Source: Trinickia caryophylli
GTDB lineage: Bacteria > Pseudomonadota > Gammaproteobacteria > Burkholderiales > Burkholderiaceae
Assembly: GCF_034424545.1 (NCBI RefSeq)
Contig: NZ_CP139970.1
Coordinates: forward strand, 3,596,001 to 3,660,000
Length of the DNA: 64,000 nt
Reading direction: 5' to 3'
Translations under genes and position numbers: made by a program
Notes under the pieces: model-generated
The model's database searches: none
Told to the model about the DNA's origin: nothing
What the model saw: only the letters and a program-made list of their open reading frames with translations
Shown: in pieces, positions 55,606-64,000 of the stretch
How the letters are laid out: each line of letters opens with the position of its first letter
Numbering within the stretch: position 1 is the stretch's first letter

Positions 55606-56946
55606 ATGCAAGCACGGGAAGCCAACTTCGACGGACTCGTCGGTCCGACGCACAACTACGCGGGGCTGTCGTATGGCAACGTGGCGTCGCAGACGAACGA
55701 GAAATCGGTCGCGAACCCGCTCGCCGCCGCGCGGCAGGGGTTACGCAAGATGAAGCAGCTCGCCGACCTCGGCTTTGCGCAGGGCGTGCTGCCTCCGCAG
55801 GAACGGCCCTCGTTGCGATTGCTGCGCGAGCTTGGCTTTTCGGGAACGGACGCGCGCGTGATCGAGCGCGCGGCAAAGGAAGCGCCGGAACTGCTCGCGG
55901 CCGCAAGTTCGGCTTCGGCCATGTGGACGGCGAATGCCGCCACGGTCAGCCCGTCCGCGGATACCGCCGACGGCCGCGTACATTTCACGCCGGCCAACCT
56001 CACGAGCAAGCTCCATCGCGCGATCGAACACGAGGCGACGCGGCGGACGCTGGCGGCGATCTTTGCGAGCGAGCGGCACTTCGTCGTGCATGAGGCGTTG
56101 CCGGGCACGCCGGCGCTCGGGGACGAGGGAGCGGCCAATCACACGCGGTTTTGCGCCGATTACGGCGAGCGCGGCGTCGAGTTCTTCGTCTATGGCCGCA
56201 GCGAATACCGCCGCGGGCCGGAGCCGCAGCGCTACCCGGCCCGGCAGACGTTCGAGGCGAGTCGTGCCGTTGCGCAGCGGCACGGGCTAGGCGAAGAGCG
56301 CACGGTCTATGCGCAGCAAAATCCCGAGGTCGTCGACGCCGGCGTTTTCCACAACGACGTCATTGCCGTCGGCAATCGCCGGACGCTCTTTTGCCACCAA
56401 CGCGCGTTCGTCGACCAGACGGCCGTCTACGATCGGTTGCGCACGCAACTTTCCGCGCTCGGCGCCGGGCTCGACGTGATCGAGGTGCCCGACGCGCGCG
56501 TGAGCGTTGCCGACGCGGTATCGTCCTATCTCTTCAACAGCCAGTTGTTGAGCCGCCCGGGCGGGCGCGACGTGCTGGTCTTGCCGCAGGAGTGCCGCGA
56601 GAACCCGCGGGTGGCGGCTTATCTCGACGATCTCGTGAGCGGCTCGGGGCCGATCGGCGAAGTGCTCGTCTTCGATTTGCGCGAGAGCATGAAAAACGGC
56701 GGCGGGCCCGCGTGTCTGCGCCTTCGCGTCGTGCTCAGCGACGCGGAGCGCGCGGCCGTGACGCCCGGCGTGTGGATCGACGATGCCCTGTTCGGGCGCC
56801 TCGATGCATGGATCGGCAAGCATTATCGCGACCGGCTGGCGCCGAGCGATCTGGCGGATCCGAGGCTGCTCGACGAATCGCGCACGGCGCTCGACGAACT
56901 GACGCAGATTCTCGGACTCGGTTCGCTTTATGACTTCCAGCGCTAG
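55606..56946 (+). CDS. astB: N-succinylarginine dihydrolase
   Basis: AstB hydrolyses succinylarginine to succinylornithine, two ammonia and CO2. The 446-residue protein shows [29 protein letters not shown] (with the catalytic histidine), [10 protein letters not shown] and [17 protein letters not shown] with the catalytic cysteine, all typical. It follows astD by 30 bp and overlaps astE by 17 bp. Although it acts second in the pathway, its gene is fifth in the ast series. Confidence 0.97.
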   Translation: MQAREANFDGLVGPTHNYAGLSYGNVASQTNEKSVANPLAAARQGLRKMKQLADLGFAQGVLPPQERPSLRLLRELGFSGTDARVIERAAKEAPELLAAASSASAMWTANAATVSPSADTADGRVHFTPANLTSKLHRAIEHEATRRTLAAIFASERHFVVHEALPGTPALGDEGAANHTRFCADYGERGVEFFVYGRSEYRRGPEPQRYPARQTFEASRAVAQRHGLGEERTVYAQQNPEVVDAGVFHNDVIAVGNRRTLFCHQRAFVDQTAVYDRLRTQLSALGAGLDVIEVPDARVSVADAVSSYLFNSQLLSRPGGRDVLVLPQECRENPRVAAYLDDLVSGSGPIGEVLVFDLRESMKNGGGPACLRLRVVLSDAERAAVTPGVWIDDALFGRLDAWIGKHYRDRLAPSDLADPRLLDESRTALDELTQILGLGSLYDFQR

Positions 56947-58009
56947 CGCACCCGCTTCGGCGGTGGTGAACGATTTCCTCGCATTCACGTTGGCGGGCGC
57001 GCGGCCGGACCGGGCCGGTGCCAGCGGGGTATGCGCCAGCGGTGCACGCTATATCTGGCGCGACGATGGCGTGCTTGCGTTCGAGCCTTCGCAGGCTGAC
57101 GAGGCGCTCGCGGCAAGCGGCTCGCCGCCCGCGAGCGTCGTCGTTTCGGCCGGCGTGCACGGTGACGAAACCGCGCCGATCGAACTCGTTTCGCGCATGG
57201 TGGCCGACATCGCGAGCGGTGTGTTGCCGCTTGGGTGCCGCCTGCTCGTCGTGCTGGGCAATGTGGAGGCGATGCGCGCGGGCCGTCGCTACCTCGACGA
57301 CGACATGAACCGGCTCTTTTGCGGCCGGCATGCCGCATTGCCGGCGAGCGGGGAAGCGCGGCGCGCGGCGGCACTCGAAGCTGCCACGATGCGGTTTTTT
57401 CGCGATGCGGCGCCGGCCGGCACCGCCGCCCGCTGGCATATCGACATGCATACGGCGATCCGCGCATCGGTGTTCGAGCAGTTCGCGCTGCTGCCGCATA
57501 CGGGTGAGGCGCCGTCGCGCGCGATGATGGCGTGGCTTGCGCGGGCTCGCATCGCGGCCGTGCTGCTGCATACGGCGAAGAGCAGCACGTACTCGCAATA
57601 CACGGCCCAAACGTTCGGCGCGACGGCTTGCACGCTCGAGCTGGGCAAGATCGAGCCGTTCGGGCACAACGATCTCTTGCGTTTCGCGTCGGCCGATCGC
57701 GCCGTGCGCGCGCTCGCGACGCAGGAGCGGCTCGAGGGCGGCGAGGGTGGCGAGGGCGGGGCGCTCCCGCGCGTCTTCACCGTGGTCGACCAGATCACGA
57801 AGCGCAGCGAAGCGTTCGAACTCTACCTCGATGTCGACGTGCCGAATTTCACAGCGTTGGACAAGGGCACGTTGCTGGCCGCCGACGGCGATTATCGCTA
57901 TGTCGTCTCGCGCGACGGCGAGCGGATCGTCTTTCCGAATCCCGGAGTCAAGCCGGGCCTGCGCGCAGGCCTCATCGTCGTCGAAACCGGCGCTGCGCGG
58001 CCGGCGTGA
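56930..58009 (+). CDS. astE: Succinylglutamate desuccinylase
   Basis: AstE is the zinc enzyme that splits succinylglutamate to glutamate and succinate, ending the pathway. The 359-residue protein has the metal motifs [11 protein letters not shown] and WHIDMHTA, and [11 protein letters not shown] with the catalytic Glu. It starts within the last codons of astB. A 9-bp repeat adds a Gly/Glu run (EGGEGGEGG) in a loop at about residue 270. Confidence 0.96.
   Translation: MTSSASAPASAVVNDFLAFTLAGARPDRAGASGVCASGARYIWRDDGVLAFEPSQADEALAASGSPPASVVVSAGVHGDETAPIELVSRMVADIASGVLPLGCRLLVVLGNVEAMRAGRRYLDDDMNRLFCGRHAALPASGEARRAAALEAATMRFFRDAAPAGTAARWHIDMHTAIRASVFEQFALLPHTGEAPSRAMMAWLARARIAAVLLHTAKSSTYSQYTAQTFGATACTLELGKIEPFGHNDLLRFASADRAVRALATQERLEGGEGGEGGALPRVFTVVDQITKRSEAFELYLDVDVPNFTALDKGTLLAADGDYRYVVSRDGERIVFPNPGVKPGLRAGLIVVETGAARPA
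57734..57760 (+). repeat. Three near-identical 9-bp repeats inside astE
   Basis: GAGGGCGGC, GAGGGTGGC and GAGGGCGGG encode a repeated EGG tripeptide. The unit preserves the frame. Confidence 0.75.
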
Positions 58010-58021
58010 ATGTGCGCCGGC

Positions 58022-58639
58022 TCAAAGCGTTCTGACGAGCCCCTCCGCAATCAACGTTTCGCGCACCTTCGGCCGTTTCGACACGCGGGTCATGTAGGCC
58101 TTCAGATTCGGATACGACGCCAGGTCGATCTTGAGCGGCCGGCTCCAGTTGACGACCGTGAAGCAATACGCGTCCGCCACCGTAAACTCGCTTCCGCTCA
58201 GGTAATCGCGCGAAGCGAGCACCTCGTCGAGTTCGGAGAAGCGTGCGTGCAGCCGCGCGAGCGCGAGCTCGCGCGCCGATGCGTGAACCTCTTCGTGAAA
58301 GAGCCAGGGGCTGAACGTCTTGTGCAGTTCGGTCGAGACAAAGGTGAGCCACTCGATAACGGCAAGACGCGGCACCGTTCCGATGCGCGGCATCAGCAGC
58401 CCGCGCGCATCGAGGTCGCCGACGTACTGCAACAGCGCGGCCGCTTCCGTGTGTCGCGAGCCGTCGTCGAGTTCGATCAGGGGGACGTAGCCGCGTGGCG
58501 AAATCGCCCGATAGTCTTCGCCGCTTGCAAGCTGGTGCGTCTTCAGATCGACTTTGATCGCATCGAACGGGATGCCCGCTTCGACGAGCGCGATATGGAC
58601 GGCCAGCGAGCATGCGCCCGGCGAGTAGTAAAGCTTCAT
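58022..58639 (-). CDS. Glutathione S-transferase
   Basis: This 205-residue GST has an N-terminal thioredoxin-fold domain (about 1-80, MKLYYSPGACSLAVHIALVE with the Cys/Ser site of beta-class enzymes, TEAAALLQYVGD for glutathione binding) and a C-terminal helical domain (about 90-200). Beta-class GSTs such as GstA of E. coli bind glutathione through a cysteine at position 10, present here (C10). It probably conjugates electrophiles or repairs oxidative damage. It converges on astE with a 12-bp gap. GAGGG precedes the start. Confidence 0.9.
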   Translation of the reverse strand: MKLYYSPGACSLAVHIALVEAGIPFDAIKVDLKTHQLASGEDYRAISPRGYVPLIELDDGSRHTEAAALLQYVGDLDARGLLMPRIGTVPRLAVIEWLTFVSTELHKTFSPWLFHEEVHASARELALARLHARFSELDEVLASRDYLSGSEFTVADAYCFTVVNWSRPLKIDLASYPNLKAYMTRVSKRPKVRETLIAEGLVRTL

Positions 58640-58869
58640 CGTTTTCCCTCCATCTGATTCGGACCGAACCGGCTTCGTGCGGCGCGCCATGCGAAGCGAC
58701 CCGGCACAGGGCGTTCATGTCGGAAGATTCCCGCCGGCAACGATACCATCAGCCGGTACGAATGCGCATCGCGGCGGCTGGGTCGAGATGGGCGGCCGTT
58801 GACGCAAATCAATCGAACGCTGCGCAGTCGGCCTAGAGTGGAATGGCGGCATGAGTGGCATGCCCGCAA

Positions 58870-58890
58870 GGCCATGCTTTATTCATGGCC
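58870..58890. promoter_or_regulatory. Inverted repeat GGCCATG-N7-CATGGCC in the hsp20 upstream region
   Basis: Perfect 7-bp arms with a 7-nt centre lie 48 bp before the hsp20 start. It could be a leader hairpin (heat-shock RNA thermometers lie in this position) or an operator. A second weak pairing (CGTTT 58906-58910 with GGAGCG 58926-58931) could mask the Shine-Dalgarno. I see no good sigma-32 promoter. Confidence 0.4.
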
Positions 58891-58937
58891 ACTTGCGCCC
58901 CCCCTCGTTTGTCACGATCATTTCAGGAGCGAATGCA

Positions 58938-59375
58938 ATGAGCAATTTGACGCGTCATGACCCGTTCTCGATCGACTCGATTCCGGATCTTTTCCAAGGC
59001 TTCTTTCGGCCGATGCGCTCTCTCGCGTTGTCCAACGGCGACATGCCGCTCGCAGCCGTGAAGGTGGACGTGACCGAGACCGATACGGCGTACGCGGTCA
59101 AGGCGGAACTGCCGGGCGTCGACAAAAAAGACATCGACGTCAAGATCGACGGCAATGTCGTTTCCATCAGCGCGAAGGCGGAGCGCAACAAGGAACTCAA
59201 GGAGGGCGAGCGCGTGATTCGCAGCGAGCGCTACTCGGGCATGTTCAGCCGCACGTTCTCGCTGGAAAGCGATATCGACGAAAGCGCGGCGAGCGCGCAG
59301 TACCAGGACGGCGTGTTGTCGTTGACGCTGCCCAAGAAGGCCTCCGCGGCGCGCAAGCATCTCGAGATCAACTGA
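58938..59375 (+). CDS. Hsp20/alpha-crystallin small heat-shock protein
   Basis: This 145-residue chaperone has an alpha-crystallin domain (about 42-135) with YAVKAELPGVDKKDIDVKID, the RSERYSGMFSRTF stretch, and the C-terminal GVLSLTLPKK. Such proteins hold unfolding proteins for refolding by DnaK. AGGAG lies nine bases before the ATG. The C-terminal I-x-I anchor is only partly kept (HLEIN). It faces the ribonucleotide reductase gene tail-to-tail. Confidence 0.95.
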   Translation: MSNLTRHDPFSIDSIPDLFQGFFRPMRSLALSNGDMPLAAVKVDVTETDTAYAVKAELPGVDKKDIDVKIDGNVVSISAKAERNKELKEGERVIRSERYSGMFSRTFSLESDIDESAASAQYQDGVLSLTLPKKASAARKHLEIN

Positions 59376-59394
59376 GTTCGCGGTACCGCCCGGG

Positions 59395-59431
59395 TTCGCG
59401 CCCGCGTCGCATTCGGACGCGGGTGCGCGAA
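59395..59431. terminator. Long stem-loop between convergent hsp20 and nrdJ
   Basis: TTCGCG-CCCGCGTC pairs with GACGCGGG-(tg)-CGCGAA: 14 base pairs with a 2-nt bulge and a 7-nt loop, 20 bp after hsp20 and 42 bp after the nrdJ-like stop. No T tract exists on either strand, but its position between convergent genes suggests a two-way transcript end. Confidence 0.5.
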
Positions 59432-59472
59432 TCCGGTTCATCCGCCGAACGACGCGCCCGGCGCGGAGCGTC

Positions 59473-61359
59473 TCAGCACGTGCCGCACGGGGGCGCGGGC
59501 GGGACGGCCGGAGCCGTTATTGTTATTGCCTGCGCGTCCCGCGTCTCGCGCGCGTGGGCGGGCTCGGACGCGAACACCGCATCGAGCGCGGGATCCGGAC
59601 GAAACACCGTGATCCCCTTCAGCCCGGCACGCCACGCGTCAAGGAACAGCGCCTCGACCTCGGCCGTCGTGCTTTCGGGTGAAAGCATCACGGTCTTGGA
59701 GATTGCGGCGTCGACGAACGGCTGAAGCGCCGCCAGCATCGCGAGCTGATCGGCGGGTGAGACCTGCGCCGCATTTCTGAAATAGTCGGGCAAGGGGGCA
59801 TGGCTGCCTGTCAGTGCGCGAAAGAGCCGTGCGCCGTGATTTTCCACCTGATAGATGCGCGGCTGTGCCGTACCGAGACGAATTGCGCGCCGATAAACCC
59901 AGTCATAAGCCGGCTCGATGCCGTTCGAGCAGTTGTCGGCGAACGCCAGACTCACGCTGCCGGTAGGTGCGAACGAGAGCAGATGACTGTTGCGCAGGCC
60001 GTGGCGCTCCACCGCTTCGCGCACGCTGGCAGGCAACTGCGCGCCGAAGCGGCCGGCAGCAAGGTGATGCGCCGCGTCGTAGAGAGGATAGGGGCCGCGT
60101 TGTGCCGCGAGCGCGGCCGAGGCCGCGTAGGCCTCGTCGCGCAAACACATCGCTATGCGGGCTGCCATTTGCCGCGCGGCTGGCGTGTCGTAGGCGAGCC
60201 GCAGCATGGCGAGCGCATCGGCCAGGCCGGTGATGCCCACGCCGATGCGCCGCTTGGCCGATGCTTCCGATGCATGCTGCGGCAGCGGCCAACGCGTGAG
60301 CGCGAGCACGTTGTCGAGCAGGCGCACCTGTGTGCGCACGCGCGCGGCCAGGCGCACGAAATCCAGAGCGGGCGGGCCGCCGATCCCGAATGGGCAACGC
60401 ACGAGGCGGCTCAGGTCGACGGGGCCCAGCACGCAACTGCCCCATGCGGGCAGTGGCTGCTCTCCGCACGGGTTCGTCGCCGCGATGGTTTCGATTTCGG
60501 AGAGGTTGTCGGCGGCGCGTATCGTGTCGAGAAACAGCAGCCCCGGCTCCGCGCTGTCGCGCGCGCAATCGACGATTTCGCGCCAAAGCGCGCGCGCCGG
60601 CATCTCGGCGTACCGCCACCGTCCGTCCGCGGCGCGTGATTCCGCGCCCATGAGGTGCGAGGCCGGCGCCGCGCGATGCACGAGCGCCCAGGGCAGATCG
60701 GCCTCGACCGCGCGCAGGAATGCGTCTGTCACGGCCACTGACACGTTGAACGTACGCCAGCGCTTGCGCCCGCGCTTGGCCCGGACAAAGGCCGGCAGAT
60801 CGGGATGATCGCAGCGCAGCACCGCCATCTGCGCGCCGCGCCTAGTTCCCGCCATCGACAGGCGTTCGCACGACGCGTCGAAGCGCTCGACGATGCGGCA
60901 GACGTCGCGTGCCTGCCCATCGCCGCCGGCCGCGGCTGGCGCGACGGACGAAAAGTCGTAGCCAACACCGCCGCCCATCGCGAGCGTCGCTGCCGCATCG
61001 GCGAGTGCGGCAGCAATCTGGGCCGCATCGGGAACGGCGTCGGCGGCGCCTATCGGATGGACGAAACAGTTGACCATTGTCGCGGCGTGCGCGGTGCCCG
61101 CATTGGCCATGACGCGTCCTGCTCCGATCGATCCCTCGAGCATGTTGCGGTAAAACCGCCGTGAGGCAAGCGCGCGCTCCGCAGGGGCTTCCGCGGCGGC
61201 GAGTGCTTGAGCGACGCGGCGGAATACGTCGCGGCGACCGCTTTCGCCGGGTGCGAGGTAGCGGTCGGCGAGCACGGCGGCGCTGACCGCCTGCTGCGGC
61301 ATCGGTGGCGGTCGTTCCCGACCGGGGCGGTGCGAGTTCTCTCGGCTGCGCTCGCTCAT
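59473..61359 (-). CDS. nrdJ: Adenosylcobalamin-dependent (class II) ribonucleotide reductase
   Basis: This 628-residue single-chain reductase makes deoxyribonucleotides using adenosylcobalamin to form a thiyl radical, so it works with or without oxygen. Visible residues: C98 (NCFVHP, redox Cys), the finger-loop motif NPCGEQPLPAWGSC with N297, C299, E301, and a C-terminal CGTC (625-628) that relays electrons. LSFAPTGSVSLAFADNCSNGIEP is also conserved. It is shorter than typical class II enzymes (about 700-750 or more) and has no ATP cone. It follows the Pro/Gly-rich gene by 52 bp. No B12 riboswitch is seen before it. Confidence 0.92.
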   Translation of the reverse strand: MSERSRENSHRPGRERPPPMPQQAVSAAVLADRYLAPGESGRRDVFRRVAQALAAAEAPAERALASRRFYRNMLEGSIGAGRVMANAGTAHAATMVNCFVHPIGAADAVPDAAQIAAALADAAATLAMGGGVGYDFSSVAPAAAGGDGQARDVCRIVERFDASCERLSMAGTRRGAQMAVLRCDHPDLPAFVRAKRGRKRWRTFNVSVAVTDAFLRAVEADLPWALVHRAAPASHLMGAESRAADGRWRYAEMPARALWREIVDCARDSAEPGLLFLDTIRAADNLSEIETIAATNPCGEQPLPAWGSCVLGPVDLSRLVRCPFGIGGPPALDFVRLAARVRTQVRLLDNVLALTRWPLPQHASEASAKRRIGVGITGLADALAMLRLAYDTPAARQMAARIAMCLRDEAYAASAALAAQRGPYPLYDAAHHLAAGRFGAQLPASVREAVERHGLRNSHLLSFAPTGSVSLAFADNCSNGIEPAYDWVYRRAIRLGTAQPRIYQVENHGARLFRALTGSHAPLPDYFRNAAQVSPADQLAMLAALQPFVDAAISKTVMLSPESTTAEVEALFLDAWRAGLKGITVFRPDPALDAVFASEPAHARETRDAQAITITAPAVPPAPPCGTC

Positions 61360-61411
61360 GCTGTCTCGGGGCTCAGGCGTCGGCTCGGACTCGGCGTGCC
61401 TTATCGCGGAG

Positions 61412-62095
61412 TCAGCGCATCGCCGCGATGGCTTGCCAGCCGCCGGGGCAGGTCGCGCCGTACGGATAGTACTGGCCGTAATACGGGCAGTAATACCAAT
61501 ACGTCACACCGGGCGGCGGCGCCACGACGTACGGCGGTACATACGGGTCGGGGTACGGATAGACGGGGCCAGGGTAGAAGTACCACACCCCGCCGACGAT
61601 CCACCACCAGCCAGGGCGTCCGCGATGCGGGCCGTGATGCCACCGGCCGCTTTGCCATACGCGAATGTCGTGCTCGCCGAAGCGGCCGATGTCGCCATGC
61701 CAGGGCGCAGCCGCGGGCCTTCCCGGCGGCGATACGAAGTTTCCCGGCTGATGGGGCGCGACAGGTGGTTGATGAGGAACACCGGCCGGTTGGCGCGGGC
61801 CGGCACCGGGCGGGCGCGGCGCGATACCCGGGGATACGCCTGGGGCAACGCCGGGTTGGGGGCGTGGCGTGGCCGGCGACATGGCCGGCGGCGCGGGGCT
61901 TGGCTGCGGCGCGCCGACGCCCGGCGCCCGCTGCATCGCTCCGCCCTGCAGGCCGGGGCCCGGCCTGCCCGCTTCGCCATGCGGCGGCCCCGCTACGCCG
62001 CCCTGGCCGGGCGCCTGGGGCGGCGCGGCCAGCGAGAGCGCGCAGCAGCCGAAGAGCAGGGCTGCAGTCAGGGTTTTTCCGATACCGAATGCCAT
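61412..62095 (-). CDS. Exported Pro/Gly-rich protein with aromatic C terminus
   Basis: This 227-residue protein has a signal peptide (about 1-24), a long Pro/Gly/Ala-rich disordered region (about 25-140), and a Trp/Tyr-rich C-terminal domain (WVQSGRW-like, GWWWIVGGVWYFYPGP, TYWYYCPYYGQYYPYGATCPGGW). The closing YYC…YYPY…CPGGW motif is common in small exported proteobacterial proteins of unknown function; the two cysteines may form a disulfide. GGAGG precedes the ATG. It may be co-transcribed with nrdJ but no functional link is evident. Confidence 0.78.
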   Translation of the reverse strand: MAFGIGKTLTAALLFGCCALSLAAPPQAPGQGGVAGPPHGEAGRPGPGLQGGAMQRAPGVGAPQPSPAPPAMSPATPRPQPGVAPGVSPGIAPRPPGAGPRQPAGVPHQPPVAPHQPGNFVSPPGRPAAAPWHGDIGRFGEHDIRVWQSGRWHHGPHRGRPGWWWIVGGVWYFYPGPVYPYPDPYVPPYVVAPPPGVTYWYYCPYYGQYYPYGATCPGGWQAIAAMR

Positions 62096-62355
62096 GGTTC
62101 CTCCGCCATGCGCTTCGTCTTTCACCAGGATAGGCTTGCCTGCCCGATCGCGCTTGACGGACATCAACGCGCCTGGCGGGGTACGGACGAATCCGGTGTA
62201 GGGGGGCGCTGACAAGGCGAGGTATCGATTGACGCGAATCTCGGCGCGCGCTGATTTCAGAATGGCGTGCCGCTGCCGATACTGTACTTAACGGCGCTGG
62301 GAATGAAGATTTGCGGTGCCGGTGCGGTCAAGAGTCGGTCGAAGGAGTCGATGCC

Positions 62356-62607
62356 ATGAACGACGAAAAGATTTCGCTTCACGCCCTCGTGGACAAGTGG
62401 CTTGCTCCCACAGCGGATGCGCCGGCCCGCGTTATCCGCATCGGTCGCGTGGCCGCTACCGGGCGGCGCTACGTGTGTGTGGAAGGCCCGGCTTCGCGCG
62501 GCCCGCTCGCCCTGTTTCTGTTCCGCCACGACGATGGCTGCTGGCGCGTGTTTCCGCCCACGGACACGCGGCCTGTCATGCGGCAGGCGTTTGCGCTCGC
62601 ATGCTGA
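62356..62607 (+). CDS. Small hypothetical protein
   Basis: This 83-residue protein (MNDEKISLHALVDKWLAPT, VIRIGRVAATGRRYVCVEG, LALFLFRHDDGCWRVFPP) has no signal peptide and a pattern of short beta strands. GAAGGAG lies eight bases before the ATG, a strong ribosome-binding site that supports a real gene. I do not recognise the family with certainty; similar small proteins occur in Burkholderia. The neighbours, nrdJ and ppsA, give no clue. Confidence 0.65.
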   Translation: MNDEKISLHALVDKWLAPTADAPARVIRIGRVAATGRRYVCVEGPASRGPLALFLFRHDDGCWRVFPPTDTRPVMRQAFALAC

Positions 62608-62646
62608 ACGTCGCCCGCCGGAAGCCCCGCGGCTGACCGATGCCGC

Positions 62647-62673
62647 GAGGCATCCGAGGCATCCGAGGCATCA
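62647..62673. repeat. Three 9-bp repeats GAGGCATCC at the ppsA stop
   Basis: GAGGCATCC, GAGGCATCC and GAGGCATCA are in tandem, the last holding the ppsA stop codon on the minus strand. Copy-number change here could not affect the protein beyond the stop. Confidence 0.85.
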
Positions 62674-64000
62674 TGAGGCGGCGGCTGCCGATGCGGCTTC
62701 GGCTTCGGCGATGCGCCGTTTGACGGCGACGAAACTGTCCGGCGTGACGGAGACCGAATCGATACCCTCGGCCACGAGAAACGACGCAAACGCCGGCCGA
62801 TCGCTCGGAGCCTGGCCGCATAAGCCCACCTTCGCTTTGGCCCGGTGAGCGGCCTCGATGACGTGCGCAATCATCCATTTCACCGCATCGTCCTCTTCGT
62901 CGAAGAGCGGCGCGAGCTCGGCTGCGTCGCGGTCGACACCGAGCGTGAGCTGGGTCAGATCGTTGCTGCCGATCGAGAATCTGTCGAAGCGTGCCGCGAA
63001 AGCCTCGGCCAGAATCACGTTCGACGGGATCTCGCACATCACGTAGACCTGCAGGCCGTCTTCTGCGCGCCGCAAGCCGTGCTCCGCCATTGCCGCCAGC
63101 ACGCGGTCAGCCTCCTTCGTCGAGCGGCAGAAGGGGATCATCACGATCACGTTCGTGAAGCCGAGCGTGCGGCGCAGGCGATCGATCGCTCGGCATTCGA
63201 GCGCGAAGCCGTCGCGGTAGCGCGGCGAGTCGTAGCGCGATGCACCCCGGAACCCCAGCATCGGGTTTTCCTCTTTCGGCTCGAATTGCGCACCGCCGAT
63301 CAGGTTGGCGTACTCGTTCGTCTTGAAGTCGCTCATGCGCACGATCACCGGGTGCGGATGCTGCACGGCTGCGATGCGTGCGAGCCCGCGGGCGAGGCGT
63401 TGCACGAAATAGTCGCAGCGATCGGCGTAGCCGGCTGTCAGCGTGTCGATCGCGTGCCGCGCGTCGGCGTCGGCGAGCGCGTCGTAGTGCGCGAGCGCCA
63501 TGGGGTGGATCTTGACGTCGTTGCCGATTACGAACTCCATGCGTGCCAGCCCGACGCCGTCGGCCGGCAGCCGCCACCAGCGCAGCGCGGCGGCCGGATT
63601 GCCGAGATTGAGCATCACCTGCGTGCGCGTGGCGGGCAAGCCGGCGAAATCGATCTCCTCGACCGTGTAGGCCGCCTGTCCCTCGTAGATGAAGCCCTCG
63701 CTGCCTTGCGCGCAACAGACCGTCACCTCCTGTTCGTCGTGCAGCACGTCGGTGGCATTGCCTGTGCCGACGACGGCAGGAAGGCCCAGCTCACGGCTGA
63801 CGATCGCCGCGTGCGAGGTTCGCCCGCCGTGATCGGTGACGATTGCCGAAGCCCGACGCATGAGCGGCAGCCAGTCCGGATCGGTCGTATGCGTGACGAG
63901 GATCGCGCCATCGACGAAGCGTTGCGCCTCGCGCGGACTTTCTATCACGCGGACCGGCCCGCTAGCGATGGCCTCGCCCACCGCGACGCCGGAAAGCAGC
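62671..64000 (-). CDS. ppsA: Phosphoenolpyruvate synthase, C-terminal part (partial)
   Basis: The gene runs off the right end; 443 codons of the C-terminal part are present. Visible are the phosphohistidine loop (TDHGGRTSHAAIVSRELG) and the PEP-utilising TIM-barrel with NPMLGFRGASRY, IPFCRSTKEADRV, FSIGSNDLTQLTLG and the closing GLCGQAPSDRPAF with the catalytic cysteine. PpsA makes PEP from pyruvate and ATP for gluconeogenesis, which fits a genome region rich in amino-acid catabolism. The C-terminal tail is Ala/Glu-rich. Confidence 0.95.
   Translation of the reverse strand, partial: LLSGVAVGEAIASGPVRVIESPREAQRFVDGAILVTHTTDPDWLPLMRRASAIVTDHGGRTSHAAIVSRELGLPAVVGTGNATDVLHDEQEVTVCCAQGSEGFIYEGQAAYTVEEIDFAGLPATRTQVMLNLGNPAAALRWWRLPADGVGLARMEFVIGNDVKIHPMALAHYDALADADARHAIDTLTAGYADRCDYFVQRLARGLARIAAVQHPHPVIVRMSDFKTNEYANLIGGAQFEPKEENPMLGFRGASRYDSPRYRDGFALECRAIDRLRRTLGFTNVIVMIPFCRSTKEADRVLAAMAEHGLRRAEDGLQVYVMCEIPSNVILAEAFAARFDRFSIGSNDLTQLTLGVDRDAAELAPLFDEEDDAVKWMIAHVIEAAHRAKAKVGLCGQAPSDRPAFASFLVAEGIDSVSVTPDSFVAVKRRIAEAEAASAAAAS

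Noticed and set aside
61320..61411. Cobalamin riboswitch before the class II ribonucleotide reductase
   Set aside because: The spacer to the upstream gene is only 52 bp, too short for a B12 riboswitch, and no B12-box-like motif was seen.

Overview
The window reads as chromosomal DNA of a Burkholderiaceae beta-proteobacterium (Burkholderia, Paraburkholderia or Trinickia type). I infer this from the very high GC content, the two-subunit arginine succinyltransferase (aruF/aruG), the five-step Hut pathway with hutF and hutG, the hopanoid genes hpnIJKL, and the close resemblance of most proteins to Burkholderia families. I see no insertion sequence, prophage, CRISPR array, tRNA or rRNA. Both ends cut a gene: an Lrp-type regulator on the left and phosphoenolpyruvate synthase on the right.

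Left part (0-15.4 kb): a DMT-family transporter with a 61-residue histidine-rich tail; a fatty-acid or aromatic acyl-CoA oxidation set on the minus strand (two acyl-CoA dehydrogenases and a FadB-like bifunctional enzyme) divergent from a LysR regulator; a CsbD stress protein; a very large bifunctional penicillin-binding protein; a LuxR-type regulator without a LuxI; a lone ABC ATPase with altered catalytic motifs; an alpha/beta hydrolase; and an Sfp-type phosphopantetheinyl transferase.

Histidine utilisation (15.8-24.2 kb): hutH-hutC-hutU-hutD-hutI-hutF-hutG in one direction, with a perfect palindrome GTTGTATATACAAC before hutH that is very likely the operator of HutC, the GntR repressor encoded second in the operon. 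Histidine is taken to glutamate and formate through formylglutamate.

Middle part (24.2-41.3 kb): regulators and small catabolic units. These include an alpha/beta hydrolase and LysR, a lipoprotein, a solitary HigA-type antitoxin, an AraC regulator divergent from a lipocalin-like protein, a transglutaminase-like exported protein, a YheO/DauR regulator with a PLP ammonia-lyase, a nickel/cobalt permease, an aminotransferase divergent from a GntR regulator across only 35 bp, a lone LivK-type binding protein, copper-linked genes (CtaG-like, cupredoxin, CopL-like), and a PdxY-like kinase that lacks its catalytic motifs.

Hopanoid tailoring (41.7-46.4 kb): hpnI-hpnJ-hpnK-hpnL, which decorate bacteriohopanetetrol with glucosamine or cyclitol ether heads. 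Arginine uptake and catabolism (47.0-58.0 kb): hisQ-hisM-hisP, an ArgR/GlxA-type AraC activator, then astC-aruF-aruG-astD-astB-astE, the complete arginine succinyltransferase pathway. The periplasmic binding protein normally expected before hisQ is absent. The right end holds a glutathione transferase, a small heat-shock protein, a class II ribonucleotide reductase, a Pro/Gly-rich exported protein, a small unknown protein and partial ppsA.

A recurring feature is short tandem repeats with 9- or 12-bp units at gene ends, inside genes and at operon junctions (hutD/hutI, aruG/astD, the ppsA stop, the end of the transglutaminase gene). Inferences without computation, such as exact starts and operator identity, are marked in each entry.
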